A stretch of DNA of 64,000 bases from Streptomyces xanthochromogenes (lineage in GTDB: Bacteria; Actinomycetota; Actinomycetes; Streptomycetales; Streptomycetaceae): contig NZ_BMUZ01000014.1 of the NCBI RefSeq assembly GCF_014650455.1, positions 124,001 through 188,000 of the forward strand, in the 5' to 3' direction. This document shows, one piece after another, positions 50,303 through 59,499 of this stretch (positions are counted from its first letter, which is position 1; each line of letters begins with the position of its first letter). Position numbers and translations under genes: made by a program. Under the pieces are notes generated by a model that was not told the origin of the DNA, made no database searches, and saw nothing but the letters and a program-made list of their open reading frames with translations.

Positions 50303-51508
50303 GTGACCGAACGTTCACCGCGCGCCAACGCCCGGGCCCTGCTCGCGCTGACGCTCTCGCTGGCCGCGCTCGCCGCGCTCTGTGCCGCCCTGCGGATTCC
50401 CATGGCGGACGCCCTGGTCTACCGGGCGGAGGGCGCCGCCGTCGCGAACGGCACCTCGTTGTACGGGTTCACCGTCACCTCGTGGCGGCTGCCCGCCACC
50501 TACCCCCCGTTCGCGGCCCTCGTGTTCGTGCCGAGTGCCTTCGTGCCGCTTCCGGTGCTCAAGGCGGCCTTCTGCGTCGGCAACGCCGTACTGCTCGCGG
50601 TTCTCGTGCAGCTCTCCTGCCGGTTCGCCGGAGCCCGGCCCCGGCGCCCTCACGCGCTCGTCGCCGTCGCCCTCGCCCTCTGGATCGAGCCCGTCTTCCA
50701 GACGCTGCTCTTCGGGCAGGTCAACCTCGCGCTCGCCTGCCTCGTGCTCTGGGACCTCTCCCGGCCGGCGGGCGCCCTCGGCAAGGGCCTCGGGGTCGGG
50801 ATCGCCGCCGGGATCAAGATCACCCCGCTGTCCTTCGTCCTGTACCTGCTGGTACGGGGCCGTCGCCGGGAAGCCGTCACCGCGCTCGCCGGGTTCGGCA
50901 CGACCGTGCTCGTCGGGGCGCTCGTACTGCCCGGCGCCAGCGTCGAGTTCTTCACCCGGCGGCTCTTCGAGACCGGCCGGGTGGGCAAGGCGTGGATCGT
51001 CGACAACCAGTCCCTGCAGGGGCTCGTCGCACGGCTGCTGCACACCGCCGAGCCCGGCGCGGTGTGGGCGGTGGCGGCCGTGGCCGTCGGCGCCGCCGGG
51101 CTGTGGACCGCCCGCCGTGCCGACGAGCGCTGGGCGCTGCTCGTGACCGCGTTCACCGCGCTGCTGATCTCGCCCATCAGCTGGTCGCACCACTGGGTGT
51201 GGTGCGTTCCGCTGATCGCCGTGCTGTGGGCCGAGGGACGGATGCGTACGGCCGTCGCCGTCGCCCTCGTCTTCACCGCCCGCACGCTGTGGCTCGTACC
51301 GCACGCGGGTGATCTCGACCTTCGACTGCCGCTCTGGGAACAGCCGTTGGCGTCACCGTACGCACTGGTCGGGCTCGCGGTGCTGGCGTGGGCGGCCCGG
51401 CGGCCCCTCGCCGCCGGGTCCAACGTGCCTTGTGGTGAAGGTCAGTTGTCCGCTTCCCCGGTGGGCCGGTTGTCCGCGAGGAGCTCGTCCGCGTCCATGA
51501 TCCGGTAG
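50303..51508 (+). CDS. GT87-family (DUF2029) polyprenol-linked mannosyltransferase-like membrane protein
   Basis: 401 residues from GTG 50303. About ten membrane segments with the GT-C pattern: ADALVYRAEGAAVANGTSLYGF in the first outer loop (Asp-containing), YPPFAALVFVPSAFVPLP, LLFGQVNLALACLVLWDL, GIAAGIKITPLSFVLYLLVRGR, NQSLQGLVARLL and ISPISWSHHWVWCVPL. GT87 enzymes transfer mannose from polyprenyl-phosphate-mannose outside the membrane. Target unknown. The last 67 bp (residues about 380-401, Ser-rich) overlap the 3' end of the convergent XPB gene. Confidence 0.88.
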   Translation: MTERSPRANARALLALTLSLAALAALCAALRIPMADALVYRAEGAAVANGTSLYGFTVTSWRLPATYPPFAALVFVPSAFVPLPVLKAAFCVGNAVLLAVLVQLSCRFAGARPRRPHALVAVALALWIEPVFQTLLFGQVNLALACLVLWDLSRPAGALGKGLGVGIAAGIKITPLSFVLYLLVRGRRREAVTALAGFGTTVLVGALVLPGASVEFFTRRLFETGRVGKAWIVDNQSLQGLVARLLHTAEPGAVWAVAAVAVGAAGLWTARRADERWALLVTAFTALLISPISWSHHWVWCVPLIAVLWAEGRMRTAVAVALVFTARTLWLVPHAGDLDLRLPLWEQPLASPYALVGLAVLAWAARRPLAAGSNVPCGEGQLSASPVGRLSARSSSASMIR

Positions 51509-53109
51509 GCGTAGCCCTGTTCGGCCAGGAAGCGCTGGCGGTGGGCCGCGAAGTCCTGGTCGATGGTGTCGCGCGCGACCACCGAGTAGAAGTGCGCCTG
51601 GTGGCCGTCCGCCTTCGGGCGCAGCACACGGCCCAGGCGCTGGGCCTCCTCCTGGCGGGAGCCGAACGTGCCGGACACCTGGATGGCGACCGTCGCCTCC
51701 GGCAAGTCGATCGAGAAGTTCGCCACCTTGGACACCACGAGCACACTGATCTCGCCCTCGCGGAACGCCCCGAACAGCTTTTCGCGCTGCGCGTTGGTCG
51801 TCTCGCCCTTGATGACCGGCGCGTTCAAGTGCTCGCCCAGCTCGTCGAGTTGGTCGATGTACTGGCCGATGACGAGGATCTGCTGACCCGCGAACCGGCG
51901 TACCAGCGCCTCCGTGACCTTCCGCTTGGTCGCCGTCGTCGCACAGAAGCGGTACTTCTCCTCCGTCTCCGCGGTCGCGTAGGCGAGGCGCTCGGAGTCC
52001 GTGAGGTTCACGCGGACCTCGACGCAGTCGGCGGGCGCGATGTAGCCCTGCGCCTCGATCTCCTTCCACGGCGCGTCGAACCGCTTCGGCCCGATCAGCG
52101 AGAACACGTCCGACTCGCGGCCGTCCTCGCGCACCAGCGTCGCGGTCAGGCCGAGCCGGCGGCGGGCCTGGAGGTCGGCGGTGAACTTGAAGACCGGCGC
52201 CGGCAGCAGGTGCACCTCGTCGTAGACGATCAGGCCCCAGTCCCGCGAGTCGAACAGCTCCAGGTGCGCGTAGACACCCTTACGGCGGGTGGTGAGCACC
52301 TGGTACGTGGCGATCGTGACCGGGCGGATCTCCTTCTTGGTGCCGCTGTACTCGCCGATCTCGTCCTCGGTCAGGCTGGTGCGCTTCACCAGCTCGTGCT
52401 TCCACTGGCGGGCCGAGACGGTGTTGGTGACCAGGATCAGCGTGGTCGCCTTCGCCTCGGCCATCGCCCCGGCGCCGACCAGCGTCTTGCCCGCACCGCA
52501 CGGCAGCACGACCACGCCGCTGCCGCCGTGCCAGAAGCCCTCGACGGCCTGCTTCTGGTACGGGCGCAGGCTCCAGCCGTCCTCGGCGAGCTCGATGGGG
52601 TGCGCCTCGCCGTCCACGTACCCGGCGAGGTCCTCGGCCGGCCAGCCCAGCTTCAGCAGCGTCTGCTTGATCTGGCCCCGCTCGGAGGGGTGCACGGCGA
52701 CGGTGTCCGGATCGAGGCGGGCGCCGACCAGCGGGGTGACCTTCTTCGAGCGCAGGATCTCTTCGAGGACGGGCCGGTCGGTCGAGGTGAGCACCAGGCC
52801 GTGGACGGGGTGCTTGCTGAGGGTGAGGCGGCCGTAGCGGGCCATCGTCTCGGCGATGTCGACGAGCAGGGCGTGCGGGACGGGGTAGCGCGAGTACTCG
52901 ACCAGCGCGTCGACGACCTGCTCCGCGTCGTGCCCGGCGGCCCGCGCGTTCCACAGGCCCAGCGGGGTCACCCGGTAGGTGTGGATGTGCTCCGGCGCCC
53001 GCTCCAGCTCGGCGAAGGGCGCGATGGCACGGCGGCAGGCGTCGGCCTGCTCGTGGTCGACCTCCAGGAGCAGGGTCTTGTCGCTCTGGACGATGAGTGG
53101 TCCGGTCAC
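51442..53109 (-). CDS. XPB-type DNA repair helicase
   Basis: 555 residues from GTG 53109 (MTGPLIVQSDKTLLLEVDHE; GGAAGGA 12 nt upstream); longer in-frame starts add a Pro/Ala-rich lead unlike known XPB starts. Superfamily 2 helicase: damage-recognition-like N-terminus, then Walker A LPCGAGKTLVGAG, Walker B VYDEVHLLPA (DEVH), LGLTATLVREDGRE, and C-terminal VVSKVANFSIDLPEATVAIQ and RQEEAQRLGRVLRPK. Actinobacterial XPB is a 3'-5' helicase of suspected repair role. The companion helicase-C gene is at 55799, in keeping with its partner elsewhere in actinobacteria. Confidence 0.94.
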   Translation of the reverse strand: MTGPLIVQSDKTLLLEVDHEQADACRRAIAPFAELERAPEHIHTYRVTPLGLWNARAAGHDAEQVVDALVEYSRYPVPHALLVDIAETMARYGRLTLSKHPVHGLVLTSTDRPVLEEILRSKKVTPLVGARLDPDTVAVHPSERGQIKQTLLKLGWPAEDLAGYVDGEAHPIELAEDGWSLRPYQKQAVEGFWHGGSGVVVLPCGAGKTLVGAGAMAEAKATTLILVTNTVSARQWKHELVKRTSLTEDEIGEYSGTKKEIRPVTIATYQVLTTRRKGVYAHLELFDSRDWGLIVYDEVHLLPAPVFKFTADLQARRRLGLTATLVREDGRESDVFSLIGPKRFDAPWKEIEAQGYIAPADCVEVRVNLTDSERLAYATAETEEKYRFCATTATKRKVTEALVRRFAGQQILVIGQYIDQLDELGEHLNAPVIKGETTNAQREKLFGAFREGEISVLVVSKVANFSIDLPEATVAIQVSGTFGSRQEEAQRLGRVLRPKADGHQAHFYSVVARDTIDQDFAAHRQRFLAEQGYAYRIMDADELLADNRPTGEADN

Positions 53110-53348
53110 CTGGGGCGTGTCCTTCCGACGGATGGCCACCCGGGGAGGGCGGGCAAACTTCCAGTCTGCCGCATCGGCGGGCCCGGTGGGGCGCGCACCG
53201 GATGCGGACGCGGTGCTGACGGGCTCCCCGTACGCACCCGAGGGCCCAGCACTCCCCCACCCACCCACCCTCGGGTGAGTACGGGGCGCAGTCCGGATGA
53301 GTAGGCGGACGGTGCCGGTGGGGCGGGGGCGGCGGGTGGGATGGAGCC

Positions 53349-53834
53349 ATGACGACGCAGGGGAATCAGACGCGGCGGAACCGGAACCCGTACGCCTACC
53401 GGGAGGTCTCCGCCGGGGAATGGGCGCAGAGCACCAGTGGCTTCGGGGGCTTCCGGAGCTTCGTGGACGGCCGTGGTGTCGGTGGCGTGGGTGGCATCCG
53501 TGACGTCGGGGACGTCGGGCCCGATGACCGGTGGTGGGTGGTGCCCGCCGTGTGCACGGCCGTGCTGGTGCTGTCGGCGTGGCTGGACCTCTCGGTGCTG
53601 GCCGGGACGGGGATGTCCGGGCCGGCCACGATGGCGTTCGGCTACGCGGTGCCGGCCGTGCTGGTCACCGTGAGCTGGCTGCTTCCGCACCGGCGGAGCC
53701 TGCGGTCGGCGCGGATCGGTCTGGGGGTGACGGCCGCGGCCGCGGTCGTCCTGTTCTCGAAGATCGCGGCCTTGGGTCTGATGCTCCTGCTGATGTTCTT
53801 CGTGCTGCTCTGCGGTGGGACCCTGGAGGGGTAG
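53349..53834 (+). CDS. Hypothetical membrane protein
   Basis: 161 residues. Polar, Arg/Gly-rich N-terminus (1-58), then four hydrophobic segments (about 63-80, 92-110, 120-140, 142-155), with LLMFFVLLCGG near the end. No motif for transport or catalysis. Divergent from XPB (start 240 bp away) and upstream of the NfeD-like gene by 86 bp. Confidence 0.7.
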   Translation: MTTQGNQTRRNRNPYAYREVSAGEWAQSTSGFGGFRSFVDGRGVGGVGGIRDVGDVGPDDRWWVVPAVCTAVLVLSAWLDLSVLAGTGMSGPATMAFGYAVPAVLVTVSWLLPHRRSLRSARIGLGVTAAAAVVLFSKIAALGLMLLLMFFVLLCGGTLEG

Positions 53835-53920
53835 GCCAACACACGGGGTGGCCCGGCCATAGGCGGGTGATCCCAGCAGGTCTAAGGTCTGGAATCCAGG
53901 ACCAGAACGATGGGGGGCGC

Positions 53921-54178
53921 ATGGCCGTGGAACAGGACGACGACGTCATCGGCCGCCCCGGAGTGCTGCACGTGGCCACTCGTGGAACCGCCGGGCCCGG
54001 TGAGGTCGTGGTGAGCGTCAGAGGCGGCACGGAGGCCTTCCTCGCCTGGTCGGAGGAACCCCTGCCGAGGGGGGCGACCGTGCTCGTGATCGGATCCCGT
54101 GGCACCCGCCAGGTGGACGTCATCGAGTGGGCCGATCCGTTGGATGCGTTGGGCGGCTCCGCCGCCGACGCCGGCTAA
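53921..54178 (+). CDS. NfeD-like small OB-fold protein, partner of flotillin
   Basis: 85 residues from ATG 53921. The segment GRPGVLHVATRGTAGPGEVVVSVRG ... FLAWSEEPLPRGATVLVIG ... RQVDVIEWADP fits the five-strand OB fold of the NfeD C-terminal domain, without the membrane or protease parts. NfeD-like and SPFH genes are usually paired; here the flotillin gene follows after 11 bp. It probably helps the SPFH protein at the membrane (inference). Confidence 0.7.
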   Translation: MAVEQDDDVIGRPGVLHVATRGTAGPGEVVVSVRGGTEAFLAWSEEPLPRGATVLVIGSRGTRQVDVIEWADPLDALGGSAADAG

Positions 54179-54189
54179 GGAGACAAAGG

Positions 54190-55374
54190 ATGTTCGGTTA
54201 CCGGGTGCCCGCCCCCGACGAGGCAATGTTGATCTCGGGCGGCAGGCGCGGACTCGGGGGCGCCCCGTTCCGCGTAGTGACCGGCCACGGCAAGTTCGTC
54301 CTGCCCATTTTCCGCAAGACCCGCTTCCTCACCCTGTCGATGTGCGAGGCCGAGGTCACCGAGACGTGCGTGACGAAGCAGGGCATCGCGCTGCACGTGC
54401 GCGCCGTGATCGCGTTCAAGGTCGGCAACGACACCGAGTCCATCGTGAACGCGGGCCAGCGCTTCCTGTCTGACCAGGACCAGATGTCGGTCCTGACCGG
54501 CCGGATCTTCGCCGGGCACCTGCGGTCCATCATCGGCTCGATGACCGTCGAGGAGATCGTCACCGAGCGGCAGAAGCTCGCGGCGGAGGTCCTGGAGACC
54601 TCCAAGACCGAGATGGCGAAGATCGGCCTCATCGTCGACTCGCTCCAGATCCAGTCCATCGACGACGGCGAAGTCGGCTACATCGACGCGATGTCCGCGC
54701 CGCACAAGGCCGCCATCCAGCGGGCCGCCCAGGTCGCGCAGGCGCAGGCCACGCAGGCCTCGGTCGAGGCGGAGCAGGTCGCGGCGCGCAACCAGGCGGA
54801 GTACGCGCGGCAGACGGCGGTCGTGAAGGCGGAGTACTCGGCCGAGGTCGACCGCGTGCAGGCGCAGGCCGCGCAGGCCGGCCCGCTCGCCCAGGCGCAC
54901 GCCCAGCAGGAGGTGCTCCTCGCGCAGACCGAGCTGGCCCAGCGCGCGGCCGAGCTCCGCCAGCAGCAGCTCGTCGCGGAGATCGTGAAGCCGGCGCAGG
55001 CCGAGGCCGAGCGCATCAAGGTGCTCGCGATCGCCGAGGCGGAGCGGATGAAGATCCAGGCGGAGGCGGCCGCGTCGTACGACCGCGTCGCGCTCGACCG
55101 GATGCTGATCGACCAGCTGCCGCTGATCGTGAAGGAAGCGGCGGGAGGTCTGGCGGGGGCGAACGTCAACGTGCTCAACGGGGCGGACGGGCTGGGCGAG
55201 ATCGCGGCGGGGCTCGTCGGGCAGGGCCTGACGATCCTCGACTCCGTCCGGCAGAACCTGGGCGGTTCCGGCGACCGCGACTCCAAGGGCCCGGCCCAGC
55301 TGTCCCTGCCGGGGCTGTTGTCGGGCTCGGGGGACGGGCCCGCCAAGCGGGACGGGTCTGTCGACATCGACTAG
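54190..55374 (+). CDS. floT: SPFH/Band-7 flotillin-like protein
   Basis: 394 residues from ATG 54190 (AAGGAGACAAAGG before it). SPFH domain about 1-170 (MFGYRVPAPDEAMLISGG ... FVLPIFRKTRFLTLSM ... IIGSMTVEEIVTERQKLAAEV), then a long Ala/Glu/Gln-rich coiled coil (about 175-310, EAERIKVLAIAEAERMKIQAEAAASYD), and a small C-terminal domain (LPLIVKEAAGGLAGANVNVL). Flotillins form ring scaffolds for membrane microdomains. No hydrophobic N-terminal helix, so membrane contact is likely through the SPFH domain. It pairs with the NfeD-like gene upstream. Confidence 0.93.
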   Translation: MFGYRVPAPDEAMLISGGRRGLGGAPFRVVTGHGKFVLPIFRKTRFLTLSMCEAEVTETCVTKQGIALHVRAVIAFKVGNDTESIVNAGQRFLSDQDQMSVLTGRIFAGHLRSIIGSMTVEEIVTERQKLAAEVLETSKTEMAKIGLIVDSLQIQSIDDGEVGYIDAMSAPHKAAIQRAAQVAQAQATQASVEAEQVAARNQAEYARQTAVVKAEYSAEVDRVQAQAAQAGPLAQAHAQQEVLLAQTELAQRAAELRQQQLVAEIVKPAQAEAERIKVLAIAEAERMKIQAEAAASYDRVALDRMLIDQLPLIVKEAAGGLAGANVNVLNGADGLGEIAAGLVGQGLTILDSVRQNLGGSGDRDSKGPAQLSLPGLLSGSGDGPAKRDGSVDID

Positions 55375-55399
55375 GCCGGGTCGGAGGGGGGTGCGGGTT

Positions 55400-55790
55400 G
55401 GCGGGGCGTGGGCTTTTCCCCTCCCCGCCCCTTCCCGCAACCCTCCGGGGGGGGGAAAGGCGGGGTGAGTGCGCCTTGCGGGGCTGCGCCCCGGCCCGGG
55501 GGTTCGACTGCGGATCGTGGGTGGCTGGTCGCGCAGTTCCCCGCGCCCCCAACCCCGTTGGCGGGTGCGGGTCGTGCTCGCTTCTCGCGCAGTTCCTCGC
55601 GCCCCTGAAGACTTGGTGCCGGTCCGCATCGGGCATTTCAGCCCGTCATGGGGGTCCCCCCTGGCCCTTGAGGCCTTGGGGGAGTTTGAGGACGAGCGCC
55701 CTTGAGGCGCGATCGGGGTCTGGGGCGGAGCCCCAGGGGCCGGGACCCGTCCACCCCCGAGCCGCCAGCGGGTGGGTGGGCAAACCCGGC
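55400..55790. repeat. Composite intergenic repeat element (inverted, long form)
   Basis: Reverse-strand version of the element: two TCGCGCAGTTCC(C/T)CGCGCCCC cores (55529, 55587), then ATGGGGGTCCCCCCTGG ... CTTGGGGGAG (55649-55685), TTTGAGGACGAGCGCCC, and CTGGGGCGGAGCCCCAGGGG (55720). It fills the gap between flotillin and the helicase-C gene; no gene seen. Confidence 0.85.
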
Positions 55791-55798
55791 GGGTTGTC

Positions 55799-58282
55799 CT
55801 ACGCCGGGTCGTCGGCGAGTTCGGCCACGCCGGTGATGCGGTGGAGGGGGTACGTGCGAACCTCGTCCGCCGTGTGGTCGTACGCGGTGACGAACCCTCC
55901 CTCCACCCGTACCGGCGCGATGACCCGCTGACTGGCGGAGCCCTCCGCGTTGACGTAGCCGATCCACACCGCCGAGCCGGTCATCGCCGCCGCCTGCACC
56001 GTCGCCAGCGTCTCCGCAGGCGAGGTGCGCGGGAGCGAGCCGTCCGTGCGGGCCGCCTCGGGCTGGTCCTTGCGGACGACCGTCGCCGCCGTGTCGCCCG
56101 CCCGGATCGCCCGTACCGCCGCGTCGAGCAGCGTCTCGTCGGGCAGCGGCGGGCCGTCCGGGACCGGCACGGGGGCCGTGCGGCGCGGGGTGCGGCGGGC
56201 ATCGGCGCGGGTGATCAGGACGTCGCCCTCGGCGGATTCGGCGGCCGGGGCGTAGCCCATGGAACGCAGCCCGTCGAGCAGCGCGCCCGGCTCGGCCGTG
56301 GTGGCCAGGACCGTCGGGGCGAGGCGGCGCAGGCGCAGCGCCTGGCTGCGTTTGTCGGCCAGGATCTCGCCCAGCATCGCCTCGTCGTCGCAGCGTACGT
56401 ACGCCGAAGCGGCGCCCACCCGGAGGTGGCCGTGTCTGCGGGCCACGTCGTCGATGAGGTAGCTGAGCGGCTGCGGCACCGGCGTACGGCTGTGCTCGGT
56501 CAGGAAGGCCTGTAGGTCGGAGGCGGTCTGGCCGGCGTCAAGGGCGCGTCGCACCGAGCCCGCCGTGAAGCGGTAGACGGTCGCGCCGCCCTTGGACTCG
56601 ACGTCCGCGAGCACCCCCAGCATCGCCGCGAGCGGACGCCGCAGCGGCCCCGGCGCGACCGCCGTCAGGTCCGCCTGGAGCAGGACGTGGTCGACGGGCT
56701 CGGGCAGGTGCGGGGCCAGCGCCTTCGCGGCGAGCACGCCGAGTGCCCCGCGTTCGCCTGCGCCGACGGTCTGGGTGAGGAGGGTGCGGCCGTGCATGGT
56801 GAGCGCGCCCCGGCCCGTCACGCCGATCAACTCGGCCTCGGACAGCGCCCATTGGGCAAGCCGCGAGCGCAGGTCCGCGGGGCCGCTGCGGGCCGGGTGC
56901 TCCCAGCGCAGCCGGGCGAGCAGGGATGCGGGGTCGGGCGAGGTGGCCTCGGGCAGCGTGCCGAGCAGGGTCAGGACGCGGTGGCGGACCTCGGGCGCGG
57001 GGGAGCGGTCGAGGTCGGGGCCGAGTGCGGCGAGCGTGCGGCCCTTGGTGTCCTGCTCGCCGACGAGCCCGGCGGTACGGGTGGCGCCCAGCCAGGCCAC
57101 CGCGAGCCGCGACCAGCGTTCGGCGGGCGGCAGCTCCAGCCAGTCGTCGTACTCGGGGGTCGGCGCATAGCGCTCGTCCGCCTCGCCGTCGGAGGCCAAC
57201 AGGCCTGCCGCGTAAGCGAGTTCGAGCCAGAACGCGGCGATCGGCTCGGTCGCGTCCAGAGCGGTCGCGGTGCGCTTGAGGTCGCGTACGGACAGGCCGC
57301 CGGCCCGCAGCACGGCGGGGCCGCCCTCGTTCCACTCGGCGAGCAGGTCCTCGACGGTGGTCAGCGCGGTGAACGCCTGGCCCGCGGCGGTCGCGTCCAC
57401 AACCTGTGGACGGTACTCGCGCAGCGGCGCGACGGCGGGCGGCACCGGCTCGGTGGTGCGGTGCGCGCGCCCGGCGCGCAGATGCAGGGCGACCTCGCGC
57501 GGCAGCACCAGGGTGCGGGCGGTCGCCGGGAGCAGCAGGCCGTGGTCGCGCAGCCAGCGCACCGGGGGCGGCGGATCGGCGGACACCTCGCCGTACGGCG
57601 GGCCCCACACCAGCCGGTCCAGGACGGTCAGCGCGTCGGACGGGGCGCTGTCCAGGAGCTGCGCCATGCGCGTGCGGTCGGTGAACAGCGAGGTCAGCGC
57701 GGCTACCGCGGACACCGGATCGTGCGTGGCCGGAAGCCCGGCGGCCTGGAGGATCTCCTGGACCCGGCCCGGAGACATACCCGAGGTCGCCTCCGCGACG
57801 GTCGGGCCGAGGCCGGTGGGCGAGGGGTGCGTGGGGGAGGGGGCGAGCAGTTCGCGCGCGGTGCGCACCAGGCGCAGCCGGTCGTCGCCGCCCCACACGA
57901 GGGCCTGTTCGCGCAGCGCGGCGAGCGCGCCGGGCAGCGCGGCCTCGACCTCCGGGTCGCCGTCGTCCCCGGCGAGCAGATCGCGTACGGCGTCGTACGG
58001 AGCCGGGTCCGGGGCCACCGCGAGGACCTGCGCGGTCTGGAGCGCAAACGTGTCGAGCCGTTCGAGGGCCCGCACGACGGAGGCCCGGGTGCCTGCGCGG
58101 GTGGCCAGCTGAGTGAGGTCGCCCGGCACCGGGCTGAGCAGGTCGGGGCGGCTCCGCAGCAGCGCGGCGAGCGACTCGTCGGGGCGGGCGCGCAGGGACT
58201 CGGCGAGGGTACGGGGTGCCGAGGCGGCGGTGCGTGCTGCCGTGGCAGCTCTGTCCGTAGCGCCGGTCGTTCCTTCGGGCAC
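55799..58282 (-). CDS. Helicase C-terminal-domain protein (Helicase_C_3 type), XPB companion
   Basis: 827 residues from GTG 58282, with AGGAGG 5 nt upstream; an ATG-like start at 58324 would add 14 residues. N-terminal helical repeats (TLAESLRARPDESLAALLRSRPDLL is the family signature start), a middle region of winged-helix type, and a C-terminal domain with LLQADLTAVAPGPL, VESKGGATVYRFTAGSVRRALDAG and YVRCDDEAMLGEILADKR, then a WYL-like ending IGYVNAEGSASQRVIAPVRVEGGFVTAYDH. It lacks a Walker A motor. In actinobacteria this gene lies near XPB; its role is likely in DNA repair with it (inference). Confidence 0.87.
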   Translation of the reverse strand: MPEGTTGATDRAATAARTAASAPRTLAESLRARPDESLAALLRSRPDLLSPVPGDLTQLATRAGTRASVVRALERLDTFALQTAQVLAVAPDPAPYDAVRDLLAGDDGDPEVEAALPGALAALREQALVWGGDDRLRLVRTARELLAPSPTHPSPTGLGPTVAEATSGMSPGRVQEILQAAGLPATHDPVSAVAALTSLFTDRTRMAQLLDSAPSDALTVLDRLVWGPPYGEVSADPPPPVRWLRDHGLLLPATARTLVLPREVALHLRAGRAHRTTEPVPPAVAPLREYRPQVVDATAAGQAFTALTTVEDLLAEWNEGGPAVLRAGGLSVRDLKRTATALDATEPIAAFWLELAYAAGLLASDGEADERYAPTPEYDDWLELPPAERWSRLAVAWLGATRTAGLVGEQDTKGRTLAALGPDLDRSPAPEVRHRVLTLLGTLPEATSPDPASLLARLRWEHPARSGPADLRSRLAQWALSEAELIGVTGRGALTMHGRTLLTQTVGAGERGALGVLAAKALAPHLPEPVDHVLLQADLTAVAPGPLRRPLAAMLGVLADVESKGGATVYRFTAGSVRRALDAGQTASDLQAFLTEHSRTPVPQPLSYLIDDVARRHGHLRVGAASAYVRCDDEAMLGEILADKRSQALRLRRLAPTVLATTAEPGALLDGLRSMGYAPAAESAEGDVLITRADARRTPRRTAPVPVPDGPPLPDETLLDAAVRAIRAGDTAATVVRKDQPEAARTDGSLPRTSPAETLATVQAAAMTGSAVWIGYVNAEGSASQRVIAPVRVEGGFVTAYDHTADEVRTYPLHRITGVAELADDPA

Positions 58283-58438
58283 GTGCGCCTCCTGATTGCG
58301 CTCGCCGGTCCCCATCCGCCCCACGGTAGCCCGTGCGCGCTACCGTCAGGACCCGTAGCCGCTGTCCGAAACGCGACCGGACCGGCGGACGGCGGCCCTC
58401 AGGGTGGCCGCGGGGCGGCTCGCGGAGGGGAAACGCGC

Positions 58439-59479
58439 GTGGGGATCGAGAGCGACCAGCTGGTCTACGACTACCTGAGCCGGGTCGGAGACCTGGCCCA
58501 GCAGCGGCAACTGCCCTCCGGGGACCGGATGCGCCTGGTGTCGTCGCTGCGCAACGAGATCGACCGGCAGCGGGCGAAGTACGGGACGGAAACCCCGGCG
58601 ACGGTACGGCGGGTGCTCGGGCGGTTCGGAACGCCGGAGGAGCTGGTGGAACGGGCCGCCTCCGGCGCGGGATTGGACCTGGGCGCGGGTTCCACGTCCC
58701 CTTCCGCCTCCGGCGCGTCGTCCGCCCCGGAGCCGGAGCCTCCTTCCGGGCGGGCCGTGCCGGTGCAGCGGGACCGGCTGTTCCCGGGCCGGGCCAAACG
58801 CGTTCCGCGGCCGCGTCGGCGCGAGGCGGAGGCGGAGCCTGCCGCGCCTTCGGTTCCGGCGCCGCCGCACCTCGCGGGCATGGACGAACTGGGCCGCCAG
58901 GGCGACGAGCCCGACTGGTGGCGGGTCGGGCCGCCCGGCCCGCTCGGGGGTGACTCGGTGGCGGGGTTCGTCGGCGGGGTCGAGATCCCGGAGATATTGC
59001 GGCCGCCGGTGGAGGACGAGGACGGCGAGGCGGAGGGCGACGCCGAGGAGGAGGCCGAGCCGGAGGACGCCGACCTCGTCGAGGCCGCCCCGGTGCGGCG
59101 CCGTCTGCGTCTGCGCCGCCGCCCCGCCGAGGGCCGGGCCGGCCTGTCGAACCCCCTCCTGCTGCTTGCGGCGGCGCTGCTCGTGGCCGGCGCGCTGTTC
59201 GGCCTGTGGCCGGCCCTGGGTGCGGGCTGGCTCCTGGCGTACGTGTCCCGGCGGCTGACCCCCGCGGAGTCGAAGTGGGCCGTCTTCGGGGTGCCCGGCC
59301 TCGCGCTGGCCGGAGGCCTGGTGTGGCTCTGGGGGCGGCAGGACGGGCGCTGGGGCGATCCGATCGCGCAGGGTGAGATGGGGGTTGCGCTCTCGGGGAT
59401 GTGGCCGTGGCTGGTCCGGGTCGCGGCGGTGGGCTCTGCGGCGTTCCTGGTCTGGCGGTCCCAGCGCGTCCCGCGCTGA
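58439..59479 (+). CDS. HAAS-domain membrane protein
   Basis: 346 residues from GTG 58439, with GGAGGGGAAA upstream. Residues 1-80 form a HAAS-like signalling domain (LVYDYLSRVGDLAQQRQLPSGDRMRLVSSLRNEIDRQ ... VRRVLGRFGTPEELVERAA). A long disordered acidic/Pro region follows (85-235), then four transmembrane helices (about 240-346). HAAS proteins often neighbour PadR regulators; none is here. It is divergent from the helicase-C gene. Confidence 0.75.
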   Translation: MGIESDQLVYDYLSRVGDLAQQRQLPSGDRMRLVSSLRNEIDRQRAKYGTETPATVRRVLGRFGTPEELVERAASGAGLDLGAGSTSPSASGASSAPEPEPPSGRAVPVQRDRLFPGRAKRVPRPRRREAEAEPAAPSVPAPPHLAGMDELGRQGDEPDWWRVGPPGPLGGDSVAGFVGGVEIPEILRPPVEDEDGEAEGDAEEEAEPEDADLVEAAPVRRRLRLRRRPAEGRAGLSNPLLLLAAALLVAGALFGLWPALGAGWLLAYVSRRLTPAESKWAVFGVPGLALAGGLVWLWGRQDGRWGDPIAQGEMGVALSGMWPWLVRVAAVGSAAFLVWRSQRVPR

Positions 59480-59499
59480 CCCGCCCCGGACGCCCTGGC

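Noticed and set aside
49926..50318. A minus-strand 130-codon gene opposite the 67-residue protein
   Set aside because: Gly/Ala-rich frame with no ribosome site; the plus-strand 67-residue protein has the better composition and start.
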